A stretch of DNA of 64,000 nt from Stomorhina lunata (GCA_933228675.1 OW121744.1:116087600-116151599); one strand, 5' to 3'; positions 45,220 through 58,265 are shown, counted from the first letter of the stretch. Program-made: numbers and translations. Notes: generated by a model not told the origin, from the sequence alone.

Positions 45220-45620
45220 GTCTACAGTCACTAATAAGCATTTTTCCCTCTCCTGTACGGGATCGGGAAGTTTCGAAATAGACATTGAAGCACCGGTCCA
45301 TACACAAGAATTGTATTTCATGTTAAGCTTGATATACAGAAAAGTAACTTTTTCCTCACCTGTACGAGATCGGAAAGTTCCGAAATATACATTGAAGCAC
45401 TGGCCCATTTAGAAGAGTTGTATTTCATATTAAGTCTGATATAAGTCGTATAAATATTAAAGAGATTAGATGAAAAAAAATTAACGTTTCCCTCACGAGA
45501 AGTTACGAGATAGACATAGAAGCACTGGCTCATTTAGGAGAGTTGTATTTTATTTTTAGTCTGATATAGGTCGTTTAAATATTAAAGAGATCAGATGGAG
45601 AAAAGTACGTCGTAAGTCTG
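45220..45620. repeat. Tandem repeat of about 115 bp, three copies
   Basis: Shared pieces CCTGTACG(A/G)GATCGG, AAATAGACATTGAAGCAC and GTTGTATTTCAT recur around 45287, 45393 and 45518; the third copy is the most diverged. The overlapping short frames here follow from the repeat. Confidence 0.75.
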
Positions 45621-45829
45621 GCATTTTTTGAGAAACCAAGACATTTGAATGCTTCTTTTAACTCCTCCCAGAACTTCAAGAGCTTCCTATTTATCAAAAT
45701 GTTTACTAACCATGTGATATGTAAAGCTACATGTTCTGTCTGGGGTCTACATGTTCGAAAGTCGAGTTGATATCACGATTGCTAATTTCAATCTTGTTTT
45801 GCCCTCATTGACCCAGTTCCTATGAGATT

Positions 45830-46110
45830 TAGTCTGTAAAGAGTAAGAATAGATATGAAGTGAGACTTATAAGCTCTTTTGGAAATATAAGAAATACATT
45901 AGCAGAAAGAAAGAAGATTTGTGGCACCATTAACCCCGAAGTGTGATTTATTAAACCTTTTGGAAATATAAAAATTAGATCGGAAGAAAGAATAAAGCCT
46001 TGTGGGTCCATTAACCCCGAAGTGTGACTTATTACTTCTTTTGCAAATATAAGAAATACAATAGCAGAAAGAAAGAAGCCTTGTGGGACTCCTGACCTCG
46101 TTTGAAGACA
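45830..46110. repeat. Tandem repeat of about 81 bp, three copies
   Basis: GGAAATATAAGAAATACA, AGCAGAAAGAAAGAAG, CTTGTGGG and CATTAACCCCGAAGTGTGA recur at roughly 81-bp spacing (near 45918, 46000 and 46081). Confidence 0.75.
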
Positions 46111-47335
46111 TCTTTTTGGAAATATTGTAATAATTGTGATTATCTAAGTAGCATAAAATGTACCTTTGCATTTAGGCTTAGTATTTCCCTTGATGGCAAA
46201 ACTTGTTGATAATCTGGACGTCCTTAAGATATTAGGCCAAGCCAATCTCTTTTGGAAGCATTGTAGTTACTTCGATCGAAAGCAAACGCCTGTATAGCTT
46301 AGACGAGGAAGATGAGTTAAGACGATACATGGCTTTTAGTGGGCCTTTATCACTGATGGACTGATAGACAATTTAACAAATCGGATTAAAAGAGATCTTA
46401 AATCTACACTTGTTAATTTCGACAAACGTTCCTAAATTGGCCTATATAAATAAAAACAACCGGTAAAATCCCACACCTATAAACAAAACCTCTTCCTCCT
46501 AAAAGTAAACAAACATAAAGTACCCAAAAAGCACAAATAAATCATCGCATTAGTTGTCAGATATTGACAAAATATTTAAACATCGTCACACTACTCGTAC
46601 TACATGAACCGACAACAATATCAACGACAACAACAACACCAATAACAACACCATTATGCCACCAACCTCTAGCATTGTTGTTCGACCTGCCTCCGTCGTT
46701 AACGAAAGCCCCTTTTAAAATAAAATGAACATGTACGAAAATTTAACGCTCTCTCAGTCCATAAAGTTAAACAGTTTTTTGCTCTTACTCGTATTAAATA
46801 AAATATTGTACCTACAACAACTTGTTATTTCTTCTAATGACGACAATGATAATAATGATGTTTATTTGAGGATAATGATAATGATAATTAGCAAGAACGA
46901 TATTGTTGTTGTTACTTTTAAGACACGGGATTTGATTTAAGTAAATGACCAACTGACGATTTTAAATTTAATGAAAATAATAATTTCGATTATAATATTT
47001 CTCATATTTTTCGTGTTGCTAGTGAAACCCCAGAGTATTTTAAAACCAGGGGCATTCTCATTCGTGTGTAAAGTTTTAGTTAAAGCCTAGAACGTTTAAA
47101 TGATTATTGTGATAATGATGTTCCAGAATTGTGTTAAGAAATGAAAATAAATGTTACACCCCGGCTCATTATAGTAGGGAAAAACGGTTAAAGTTATATA
47201 TTATATCAGGCATTGTACCTTTACCGACTATTTTAATATCATTGAAGGTTTAATACCGCCATCAGGTTTATTATTCTAAAAACTTTAAGTTTTATGGAGC
47301 TTCATTGAGTTTTAAAGAGCTGAGCAAGGCATTCT
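46111..47335. other. Intergenic, no gene seen
   Basis: 46600-46710 is CAACAA-rich and contains a 20-codon ATG frame (MPPTSSIVVRPASVVNESPF). The texture resembles fly 5' leaders, but there is no supporting promoter or splice pattern. The rest is AT-rich and unremarkable. Confidence 0.4.
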
Positions 47336-47339
47336 GACA

Positions 47340-47540
47340 ATGCAAGTCAATTTAAAAGTGCAAGTCATTCCAAAACTGCAAGTAGTTTCAAAATGCAAGC
47401 CATTTCCAAAACTGAAAGTAATTTTCAAAATGCAAGTCATTCTCAAAATAAAAGTCTTTTTTAAATACAAGTCATTATCAAAGTGTAAATCATTCTCACA
47501 TTATTTTTAAAATGACTTGCATTTTGATAATGACTTGTAC
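47340..47540. repeat. 18-bp minisatellite, inverted copy of the SerT intron 6 array
   Basis: Units such as AATGCAAGTCATTCTCAA are the reverse complement of the AATGACTTGCATTTTGAC unit found at 22095-22350. More diverged than the intronic block. Confidence 0.8.
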
Positions 47541-47754
47541 TTTTCAGAGATGAGTCCATTAACCAAATTTGAATTCAAGAGTTATTAAAAATCACTCTTT
47601 TTGTCATAATAACAATCAAATATCACAGAATGTAATCCTACGGAGACCGCATTGAACTACAGATTGTTTTTTGAACTTCACACTTTTTTCATAATGAAAA
47701 AGCTAGGGCTCAAATCAAATAAAACTTAAAGACTAAGTTTTATTTGAAAGGTAC

Positions 47755-47985
47755 TAGGCCGACGTCCTTACCTATATTCTTTATCGTTTTTATGGGAAAA
47801 CTCGCGGCACATGTTAGCTCTCCACATTAACGGCTGTTAACATAGTTCCCCTGGTTATGCAACGAGGAGGTCAGTGTCTACAGTTGAGATCAAGGATAAC
47901 CAAGATAACTCTGGGCTTACCAAGTAAAGACCAAACAGAACCGTTGCTTGTTATCCAACATCCCCTATATCACCCACAAGACAAA
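47755..47985 (-). repeat. Interspersed repeat family X, copy 3
   Basis: Same orientation as copy 1: AACTCGCGGCACATGTTAGC, CACATTAACGGCTGTTAACA, ACGAGGAGGTCAGTGTC, AACCAAGATAACTC and ACCGTTGCTTG. It includes GTCAGTGTCTACAG, missing or shortened in copy 1. Confidence 0.7.
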
Positions 47986-49880
47986 GATCCAGCACAAATA
48001 AAACTAGCATCAAAACCAATCTGGATCTGGTCTTAGCCTTATACTAAATTCCTTTTTTAAAATATGACAGAAGAATAAGTAATATTAGTAATAATAATTA
48101 TATAAACACCGATAGCAATTACCAGGATAAGTGGAATATATTTCCTGCCTATTATGGTCAAATCCCTATTATATTTTAGAATTCGTATCTGAGCACACAT
48201 TTTCCAATTCCGTATACCAAGCCTTAAAAGATTTTCTTCTACTTGGTCAAAATTTTAGATGCAGCTTCTGCTGTTTGATGAGTTTTACTATATCGATGTT
48301 ATCTTATAGCCCATACAGCTCACATACATGATTAATGCCATAACCGCTTTTTATATGGCGTAATTTTTACAGAGAGGGCTTAATTTTATGTGTATATATG
48401 TATACAAGTATGATTCTTCGTCTGACTTCGAAACTTATATCGTTATTTGTCTTGACGGCAAAAACTTATCGTAAAACCTGGAAGCTTTAATTGTCAACGA
48501 TCACAAGTAGTCCAATTCTAGTGTTCCCTCTGTTTTTGGAAACTATTAGCTTTGTTTTTGATTCATTGAAAAGGCGGCTGTCACCTCTGAAAATGTGTGT
48601 CCGAGAATAACAATGTTATCGGCGACCAAGAAGTTTTTGTTTTCTGGTTAAAACTGTACCAGTACCGCGGGATTTTTTGTTGAGATCACATGCCTTGCCT
48701 GAAATCTCGAGTCGATGTAGTATCAACAGAGCTTTTAAAGGCCGAGTTGATGAGGTACATGTCCAAACTTATAAAAACTATGTAATTTTTTTTTAATTTA
48801 GGACCACTACTCAGGAAATGACCCCTACTTATGCGATGTGTTTGAACTAGGAAAATAGGTTATGGGAGGGAGGATAGATGGAATAGTGTTTGTGGACATT
48901 TGATTTGAATTTGCCTATATTGCAACTGACAGGGAAAACTTCTGTGGTGAGCTAATTCCACATACGAATTTTGAAACCGCCATATGGCAAATCAATGTAA
49001 GTGCGACATCTTTATATTATAGACCCTTTGCCCAGACTAAGATCAAAACAAGGTCTAATAGCAAAGGCTTAATACATATATAGGCCATTACTAACACTAA
49101 GACCTTGATGAAAATCAATATCAATATAAAGATTACGATTGCGATTAAGATCTAAGCCAAGCTAAGGCTAAGACATTAAGTAAGATATAAAAACTCATAC
49201 TTAGTACAAATCTATAAAGATCTCCTAGGGAATGTCTTTAAGCAATCAGCCTTTTTTTATAATTTTATTACATAACGTAAGCTGCTGCGAAAGATCCTAA
49301 AGCAGAAAAACAAATGCCTTCACCTACAATGGACGTCGTCGGTTCGGTAAAAATCCCAATAAAAGTAAAAACCTTGATGGAAACTGGCGTTAAGGCATTC
49401 TTTTACGCTATAGAGTTTTGGTTTGAAGCCTATGGCTTAATATTGGATTATAAAAAATGCAATACAATTTGTGCATCGATTCCGACATCTAAGCACTACG
49501 GCCCATTATAGCTCCATCATACATCAAAAACATTAATAAAACACTTAAAGCGAACGATGCTGAGTCCAGCGCGTACTATTACATATGCCACAAGAAGATT
49601 CAAAAAGATCAAAAAGGAATTGGAAAAAGTGTGTGAATACGTTAGACGTATATATAATTCCCCAAATATATATAATTCCCCAAATATATATAATTCCCCA
49701 AAAAACATTCCAATTGGAACAAGGAGTACTTCTCTCAGAAAGTGAGCTGCATCCGATTCTATTTTAAGACTCATTGAAAGGGACCTACGTTTTAACTCCG
49801 GCTCCGAACTGCAAATGCATTAGTTAGAGAAGTTTTATATAGCCTAACACTCGATAACCAGTGGATAGCTGAGTTATGAG
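47986..49880. other. Intergenic, no gene seen
   Basis: Mixed composition, several short frames, none with a recognisable signature. 49655-49705 has three tandem copies of ATATAATTCCCCAAAT (16 bp), which keeps both strands open there. Confidence 0.45.
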
Positions 49881-49995
49881 GTGAACCGCCGCTTTTTTTA
49901 GATTTATTTTTTCAAGTGAGTCTGGCCAAGGGATCGAACTTGGGACCTCTGGTATGCTAGGCGGATGACTTACCTGCTATACCTCGGTGGTTCAC
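49881..49995 (-). mobile_element. tRNA-like SINE with inverted termini
   Basis: On the minus strand it begins GTGAACCACCGAGGTATAGC, continues GTCATCCGCCTAGCATACC and GGTCCCAAGTTCGATCCC, and ends AAAAAAAGCGGCGGTTCAC. The AGTTCGATCC B box and the CTAGCAT loop (AGC, alanine-like) point to a tRNA-derived head. The first and last 11 bp are inverted repeats with one mismatch. A deleted relative lies at 39474-39548. About 115 bp; non-coding. Confidence 0.7.
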
Positions 49996-50124
49996 AAAAA
50001 TTGTACTGAACTTGTTTTAATATATTTACACCAACTTCTCTAGCAAGGCCTAACTCGATCTTGTCATTTCTTGCGTTTATAGTCGGTTTGCCACCTATGT
50101 ATATCTAAAACTGGTTCCATATTT

Positions 50125-50450
50125 ATATTCTCATGAACTGCAGTGTTAGTTTATAAGCCAATTCAAAAACAAGAAGACATGACATTTTGGATCCCAATCT
50201 CAAAACTAAGGCTAAGATCAAAATATTAGACGAAGATGGAGACCGATGGTCCTATTCTCATGAACTGCAGTGTATGTTTATAAGCCTATTCAATGAACAG
50301 AAGACATGCAATTTTGGATCCCAATCTCAAAACTAGGATCAAAATATTAAACCAAGACCGAGACCTGCCACGATAGTCCTATTCTCATGAACTGCAGTGT
50401 ATGTTTTTGAAGCCTATTCAAAGAACAGAAGACATGACATGATGAACTAA
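50125..50450. repeat. Tandem repeat of about 126 bp, three copies
   Basis: CTCATGAACTGCAGTGT recurs near 50131, 50257 and 50384, followed by AAGCC(A/T)ATTCAA, AGAAGACATG and GGATCCCAATCTCAAAACTA in the first two copies. Confidence 0.85.
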
Positions 50451-50859
50451 GCAAAATATTGGACATTTAAAAATGAGTGAAAAAGGAGAATGTTGAGAAA
50501 TGAATACCCGTAATTATCAGCAGCAACAACAACAACAACATCATTAACTTTAGAGCAAACAACTTTGTTATTGTTGGTGTTGTCGTCATGCATACGATAC
50601 GACGACAACATTATACGTTTTTATACTTTTCGAAAGCAAATTTTAAGTATGAAAAAAGCACATTTTTAAATGTTTTTTTTTTTTTGTTTATACAATTTTT
50701 AATTTTGCTTTTTGCAAATGTTTATTTTATACAAACAAATACAAGAAAGACTTCTCTGACTACTAACACTGACAGTGAGTGCTATTACATAGTACAAATA
50801 CATACACACACACACGTTTTTAGTCTTCTGCTATAGAATAAAAATGTAACGAAATGTAC

Positions 50860-51278
50860 GAAGAAGCCAGTCAGCCCCCAACGATGTGATTTTGTATGAA
50901 AAACGAATTTCAGTACAAAATTTTCAACTGTTGGCCAGAGCTTTGGCAAAAGTCAATTTTTCATACGTTTCTGAAACGTACTAACGTAGAGTACGACTAC
51001 CAAAAATATTTTGCAAGCAAAATCATCAAAAATATCTTTGAACTTAAGTAATTTTATTTTTTGCAAGTGTGTAAGTGAGTTTCAGTGTCTGTCTCTGTAT
51101 AAGTGAGAGAGAGTGAATAAACTGTAAAATAACAACAACAACAATAGGAACATTCAAGTCAATATAATAAACAAAAAAATACATATTTTGCAAAATCCTC
51201 TAAAGAATTTTTTCCGAAATTTTACATTTTAAGCTTCAATTTACGTAAAAAATTCTTGGAATTTTTCTTCTGGTAAGT
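50860..51278 (+). promoter_or_regulatory. Possible 5' leader exon and donor of an off-window gene
   Basis: A relatively balanced stretch with an Inr-like TTCAGTG at 51081, a GAGAGAGAG tract (51108-51116, possible GAGA-factor site), a CAACAACAACAATA leader-like segment and a perfect donor CTG|GTAAGT at 51273. No ATG-led frame of note follows, so if real it is a non-coding first exon of a gene lying to the right. No TATA box. Evidence is suggestive only. Confidence 0.3.
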
Positions 51279-53630
51279 GAAAATTGTTATTTTATAGTTT
51301 CAAAATTAACACTTCTAATATTTTATTTTTCAAGAATTTTAAAAATCGGTTAAGAATTGTCTAAGTTATGGGGTATTAAAAATTTTTAAAATTTCAAAAA
51401 AGTCTTAGGAAAAATTAAAGCAAAATTTTTGCTAAAGAATTACGTTTTTGTAGGGAAATCAAAGTTTGCGCGCGCTTTTTCTGGCCTAGGAAGATTTTGG
51501 TTAAGGTTTTGAAAGAAATTTGAATTTTTTTTTAATAAAAAAATTTCGATTTAATGAAAGTTTCTTTTTTTGCAAGGTTTTGCATAAAATTGTATGTATT
51601 GTATAAAATTTGTTGGCCATATTGAATGAAAAAATTAGTACGAAAAATATGTATGTTTGTGCTGCTTTTAATCTACGTAGCAGAGTAAAAAAACCCCAAA
51701 AATAACATCAACATTATTATCAAATAAAACAGTCTTAGGACAATAATGAAACAGTACAAAGATTTTATTTAACAGATTTTCAAAAAAAAAACATATAAAT
51801 AAAATTAATTACAAAATTTAAAGCTAAAATTGGTTGAAAGAATTCAATTTTCATTTTAAAAAATTTAAAATTTTTTTAAATAACAAATTTAAAAAATCAG
51901 TTTTTTAATTGTTTCAAGATGGACAGAAAGTTGGAAGAAGGGACTTCTAGAAGGATGGACAGACAGTCCATCCTTCCACTTCTTTGTACATAATTTCTAA
52001 AAATTTGCAATTTTATTCTATATATCTGAACATAATACCAAATAATTGCTATTATTTTTCTTTACATTTTATTTTTCTTCTACTTAAGTAGGCTATAAAC
52101 TGAACAAAAAACAGCCACAGTCGTGGCTAAAAGACATACAATGATTACAAAACCTTTCTACCCCTACCCCTCATTTACTTCAATGAAATAAAAATCTCTA
52201 TAACTTAACTCTGCAACCCCTCGTCCTCTTATAAAACAAACCTTTGAAACTTATACACACATACACAAATTTTATATATATTTTTCCACCACTATACCTA
52301 TTCTTGTTGGCCTTCAGTGTTTTTTAGTATTAATCGTTGTTTTACTTAACCAAACCAGGCCATATAAATGCTCTTCTCTTTGTACTACACAAACACTGGT
52401 GGCCAAAAAATCATATACCCTCAAGAAATAATAAGAAAAATATTGAATTTTTAATATTAAAACAAATTTTAATTATTTCTAATACTAAAATTGCTTAAAT
52501 ATCTTTAAAATATTAAAATTTGTAACAATTTAATCATTTTTCTAAGAAAAATTATTTAATTTTTCTAGAGTACATATACTTGTTTGCCTCGAGTGTAGTT
52601 TAGTATAAAAAGTTGTTTTGCTCAATGCGGCTGGTGCCATACAAATGTTCTCATTTACGTATTAATGCTACAGTGTGGGCTAAAACTAGGGACGTATGTA
52701 TACAGAAATGTTAAATTAAAGGGAATACTAAATACATACTTTTATATATACATATTTATTTTTTATATATACATATTTAGTAAATACTAGAAATTATTTG
52801 AAAATAATTTTAATAAAAGTTAAAGTTTACAGTGACAAGCAAAATTAAAATTTAACCTTATTTAAAAAAAATTATAAAAGTAAAGTATGGAAAAAACACA
52901 TGTTAGTTAAGTTTGTATAACAAATAAATTTTTTTCAAGATTTTTCTTTTTCAATAAGGAGTGTTCCTAATAAAATTTGTAGTTCAATTAAGTTTAATAC
53001 AACTTAAAATATGCGGTCTAAAAATTTTTCAAAATATAGAAATTTATTGAAATACTGTAGAAATTCTTCTGAAATTAAAATGTTGACATATTATTTAGTA
53101 CTTATAAATTTTTTCGAAATTAAAATTTTTTTCGAAGATTTCATCGTTTCTTCTCTTAGAATTAAAAAAGAAGTGGCCCACTTACTCTTCAAATCGCACA
53201 TGATTTGGGACAGCTTTTCTGTGTTCTTTAATTCCTTTTTTACAAGATCTTTATACCTTTTCACAGGCCCAAGATTTCAACAATTAAATGGATTTGTCTT
53301 TCGTGGTACACAAATTTTTATATAGTTTGAATATCACTCATAGACCATATTTTTTTCAAAGTGACATGATGCTAAATCGAACAAGAAATATGTCGACACT
53401 CAGTAATATTTTCTAAACGGTAAAAGCTTTTTCTGTTGACAAACCGTTAAATCCATTTTCTGTGTTTATCGTAACTGATGCCACAAATGCTTGGCTTCTT
53501 GTGCCACAACTACAAATTTTTACAAAAAAAAAATCGCCATTATAGGCAGTAAATTTTTTAGAAATCGGCAAAAAATCGAAATTGTCCAAAAATAGCCGAA
53601 TACCTATTAACAAAATGTTCATTGAAAATT
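51279..53630. other. AT-rich interval, no gene seen
   Basis: Dominated by A/T runs. If a gene starts at about 51.1 kb this would be its first intron. Nothing recognisable was found. Confidence 0.45.
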
Positions 53631-54290
53631 TTTCTATAGCATAAACTTTTATTGAAAATTTTTCTAAAAGAAAAAAATCACATTGAAAATTTCTCTATAC
53701 AAAAAATTTTATATTTTTTTTATATTGAAAATTTTTCTATGCTAAAAATATTCATAGAAAATTTTTCTACTATAAAAAAAATTTTATATGAAAAATATTT
53801 CTATAAGTGTAAAATTTATCCATATAAAAAATATATGGAAAACTGTTCCATACAAAAAGTTTTATATGGAAAATTTTTGTATACAAAAAATTGTATATGA
53901 AAAATTTTTCTATTCGAAAAATTATAAATGAAAAATTCTTCTTTACAAAAAAATTTATGTTCAGAATTTTTCCATATAAAAAAAATATGGAAAAATTATG
54001 TAGAAAGTTTTTCTATACAAAAAATTTTATATGAAAAATGAAAAATTTTTCTATTCAAAAAATTATAAATGAAAAATTCTTCTTTACAAAAAAAATTATA
54101 TAGGAAAATTTTCGATTGAAAAAATTTTAAATTGAAAATTTCACAGCAGAAAAAATATAAGTACAAAACTTTTCTATAGAAAAAAAAATTTATACACCTT
54201 TTTAAAAAAGTTTATATTAAAATTTTTAGTGGTAATTTTAAATGGAATATTTTTAATGGAAAAATTTTCCATAGAAAAAATTTAATTACA
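53630..54290. repeat. Degenerate repeat of about 30 bp (GAAAATTTTTCTATA...AAAAAATTTTATAT)
   Basis: Loose units of the form TGAAAATTTTTCTATACAAA. It is related in sequence to the 30-bp array at 56.2-57.5 kb but far more eroded. Confidence 0.75.
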
Positions 54291-55670
54291 AATTTGTTAC
54301 AATTATTTATTATTGTAATAAATAGTTTTTTGATAAAACCAAAAAAATGTTGGTAGGGAAACCTTCCTTCGACGCGTTTCGATGGTTGGTTAGGCCATCT
54401 CCTTCAGGAGGATTATCCCTAATTCTAGACAGAGGGAAAATCAGACATTATATCTTATTTAAGGAACAGAATAATTACGAATTATTGTGCCCAACAAATA
54501 TCAACATAAAGCGATGATTACGATCTGAATAGAAACACACAACATTTTTCGGTTTTATCGTCATCCATATCTATAAGATGCAACAGGTTGAAGTGTATTC
54601 TCATATGGGTAATGACTAATATACAACAGTTGGCTGCCAAAAATGTTCCAATACGATTCTTAACTGATGGAAATTATACAATTCGCAGGTAAAAGAACAA
54701 CAACAAAACTTATATAGGTATATATAACTTATATTAAGGAACTGCTCCGAAACTTTAAGATTAAAAGAATTAATGAAGGAACTGGTTCCATAACAAATAG
54801 TTCTCAATAATATTAATGTTTCAAATATATCAAAAATTTGCTAATTACCTAAACTTCATCAAAATTTTGAACGATTTCTGCAAAAAGTTCTAAGACATTT
54901 CCTTCAACAAAAGGGTTGAAATTTTGCATTCGAATGCAAATAAATCGTTCATACAAAAATATTCGTTATATTGGCACAATAAAATTTATTATTTGACAGA
55001 CAGACCACATGAATTTCTAGTATGACTGACTCTTTGGCTGATAGACATTGCATACACACTTACTTATAAGTACTTTTAGTCGTATCACACTGTTTTGAAG
55101 ACTCGTGTATGATTATAATAAGGTGATTCATAAAATTATGGCAGATAGGAACGAGTTATTTATGACGCCCTCCAATAATTTAAAACCCACATCAAAAATG
55201 ATTTCACACAATTTTATTTCAGAAATTGATTTTATAAGCAAATTTAATCATAACCTATAATTTTTCAAAAATTTGCAAAACCTCCCTAATCTTTTTATAT
55301 AGTGCAAACGATATAGTTCATATAAATAAAACACAAAATCATGGCACTACATCTTATGGATACAAGTAACATCAACAATTGTTTAGCCAAAGCACAGCAC
55401 CATCATAACACATCCAACCGTTCAGATGTTTAACCATAAGCGACTGAAATACACGTGACTGGCACACAATTTAACCCGAGTTACGAGTACATGTACTCGT
55501 ACCAACCGACAAAAAAAATAAGAGAATACAAGATGTCAATACAACAAGTATTTAGTCGAGATACTAACAATTTATTAGCATTAGTATGAGATTAACGAGT
55601 AAAGGGACCAGTAAGAAATTAAATGGGGCGGCAAAATTTTTAATAGTTTTTTTTTCAAGATTTTTATTAG
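54291..55670. other. Intergenic; possible retroelement tail at 54345-54435
   Basis: 54345-54435 contains GACGCGTTTCGATGG and CCATCTCCTTCAGGAGG. In reverse this gives a CGAAACG motif next to a CTGAAGGAGATGG stretch, reminiscent of the region following the frame of Penelope-like elements. No protein remnant supports it. The rest is unremarkable. Confidence 0.25.
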
Positions 55671-55674
55671 GATG

Positions 55675-56165
55675 AAATGGACATAGAGGTCCGTCTATAT
55701 ATTTATCAGTTTATATATAGACTTATCTGTCTATATTTGGAATAATCTGTCTATATATGGTCCAATCTGTTTATATATAGACTAATTTGTCTATATTCGG
55801 AATATAGGCTTATCTGTCTTTATATAGACAAATCTGTCTTTATATAGTCGAATATATCTATATATAGACTAATTTATCTATATATAGATTATTTTTTTTA
55901 TATATAGACCAATTTGTGTAAATATATAGTTATCGGTTTATAAATAGATATATTTATATAGACTTAACTGTCGATATATAGACTAATCTGTCTATATATA
56001 GCGGACCTATATATGAGAATAAGATGTCTACATATAGACTAACCTGTCCTTATACAGACATTTGAGTCTATATGTAAACAATTTCAGTCTATAAATAGAC
56101 AGATTGAGCCTATATATAATTTGAGCTTATATATAGATTTTTGAGTCTATTATACATTTTTGTGA
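55675..56165. repeat. Degenerate CTGTCTATATATAGACTAAT repeat
   Basis: TCTATATATAGA palindromes recur every 20-30 bp with linkers such as CTAATCTG. The array decays into TGAGTCTATATATA at its right edge. Confidence 0.8.
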
Positions 56166-57530
56166 ACAAAATTTTCCTATAGAAAATTTTTCGATACAAA
56201 ATTTTTCTATAGAAAATTTTTCGATACAAAGTTTTCCTATAGAAAATTTTTTAATACAAAATTTTTTTATTGAAAATTTTTCGATACAAAATTTTTCTAT
56301 AGAAAATTTTTGGGAACAAAATTTTCCTATAAAAAATTTTTAATAGCAAAATTTTTCTATAGAAAATTTTCGATACAAAATTTTTCCATAGAAAATTTTT
56401 CGACACAAAATTTTTCTATAGAAAAAAAAAAAACAAATATTTCGATACAAAATTTTTCTATAGAAAAAAAAAAACAAATATTTCGATACAAAATTTTTCT
56501 ATAGAAAATTTTTCTATAACAAATTTTTCGATAAAAAATTTTTCTATAAAAAATTTTTTGATACAAAATTTTTCGATACAAAATTTTTCTATAGAAAATT
56601 TGTCGATACAAAATTTTTCTATATAAAATTTTTCGATACAAAATTTTTATATGGAAAATTTTTGATACAAAATTTTTCTATAGAAAATTTGTCGATACAA
56701 AATTTTTCTATATAAAATTTTTCGATACAAAATTTTTCTATAGAAAATTTTTCGGTACAAAATTTTTCGATACAAAATTTTTCTATAGAAAATTTTTCGA
56801 TACAAAATTTTTCTATAGAAAATTTTTCGATACAAAATTTTTCCAAAGAAAATTTTTCGATAAAATTTTTTTTTTTTTTTTCAAAAAATAACAAAATTGT
56901 CGGGATGTAAGTATTATTCAAAAAGAATAACTATTCGTATTTGATCCCAAATCTGTTACATTTAAATAAATGTAACCGATTTTTTTTTGATACAAAACTT
57001 TTCTATAAAAAACTTTCGATCCAAAATTTTTCTATAGAAAATTTGTCTATAGAAAATTTTTCAATACAAAATTTTTCTATACAAAATATTTCCATTGAAA
57101 ATTTTTCTAGAAAAAATATTTCCATTGAAAAATTTTCTATAAACAATTTTTCTATAAAATATTTGATAACAAAATTTAAAAGAATTTTTTGATAAAAAAA
57201 AAATTTTCTTTGGAAAAATTTTCTAAAAAAAATTTTCAATAACGACATTTTTCTATACTAAATTTTTCAATAGTAAAATTTTTCTATAGAAAATTTTTTG
57301 ATAACAAAATTTTTGTAAAGAAAATTTTTCAATAGAAAATTTTCGAAAAAAAATTTTTCAATAGAAAATTTTCGATAAAAAATTTTTCTATAGAAAATTT
57401 TTAATAGAAAATTTTTCGAGAACAATTTTTTGATACAAAATTTTGCTTTAAGAAGTTTTTCCATGAAAACATTTTTCTATAGAAAATATTTTTGGATACA
57501 TTTTTTTGCATAAAAAATTGTTCTAAAACA
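56165..57530. repeat. 30-bp AT-rich minisatellite (CGATACAAAATTTTTCTATAG)
   Basis: About 44 units of 30 bp, joining CGATACAAAATTTTTCTATA to GAAAATTTTT; moderately diverged, with two A-run interruptions near 56420 and 56465. The 10-codon period leaves minus-strand frames open with a repeated KFCIEKFSIE-type peptide, which is a by-product. The right end (57000-57530) is more eroded. Confidence 0.9.
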
Positions 57531-58265
57531 TGCATTCTGAGTCTATATATAAACATTTCAGATCTATTTAAAGTTAGACATTTCTAGTCCATATATTTCA
57601 TTTTCCAAAAATTTGCAAAAATATCAAAATATCTCCTTAATTTCTATTTAAATTGAATACTTTTCCTAAAATTATTAGTATTCTTAACAGATTTAATCAA
57701 TTTTCCTTTAAAATTCCCCAAAAATCTTAAAAATTACATAATTTTTTGTACAAAGCTGTATCTATTTGCCCTGCCTTCACTGTAGTCTCTTGTATTCTCA
57801 TATAAAATCCTACATTTGTTCAATAAACGTTAGCTGTACTTCGTATGCGCCAGCCAAAGCAATTAACAGTCTTGGTCAGGCTTTAAGGTATAGATAAGAT
57901 AAACAAGAAATTTCGTTTTAAATTATATTTTTTGAAAGAAATTAATTTATTTTAATAAATTATGAAAAAATAAGCCTAAATATTTAATTAGTTCAAAGAA
58001 AATATTGTATTTTCTAATTTTTCTGGACTGTACTTAATCAGAAATTTCTACTGTTGGCTGTAGTACTTAACCATTAGAGCTGTATACTCTTAGTACAAAA
58101 GAGTTTGTATACATAACAGCCACAGTCGTCTGTTCAAATAAGTACAGCAAATTTTGAATTTTTTTTTTTTAATTTTGGAATTTCTTTAACTTTTATTAAG
58201 GATTTTTAAAGAAATTTAATTTTTAAAAATTTTGTAATTTTTTATGGAAAATTTGTATGGATTTG
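57531..58265. other. AT-rich interval, no gene seen
   Basis: Nothing recognisable. ACAGCCACAGTCGTC near 58118 also occurs near 52111, a minor dispersed motif. Confidence 0.45.

Noticed and set aside
46654..46716. 20-codon ATG frame in a CAACAA-rich stretch
   Set aside because: Too short to support without conservation; no nearby promoter or splice signal could be tied to it.
56310..57464. Overlapping minus- and plus-strand frames with KFCIEKFSIE-type peptides
   Set aside because: Produced by the 30-bp AT-rich minisatellite; the same periodicity opens several frames at once and no gene signals are present.
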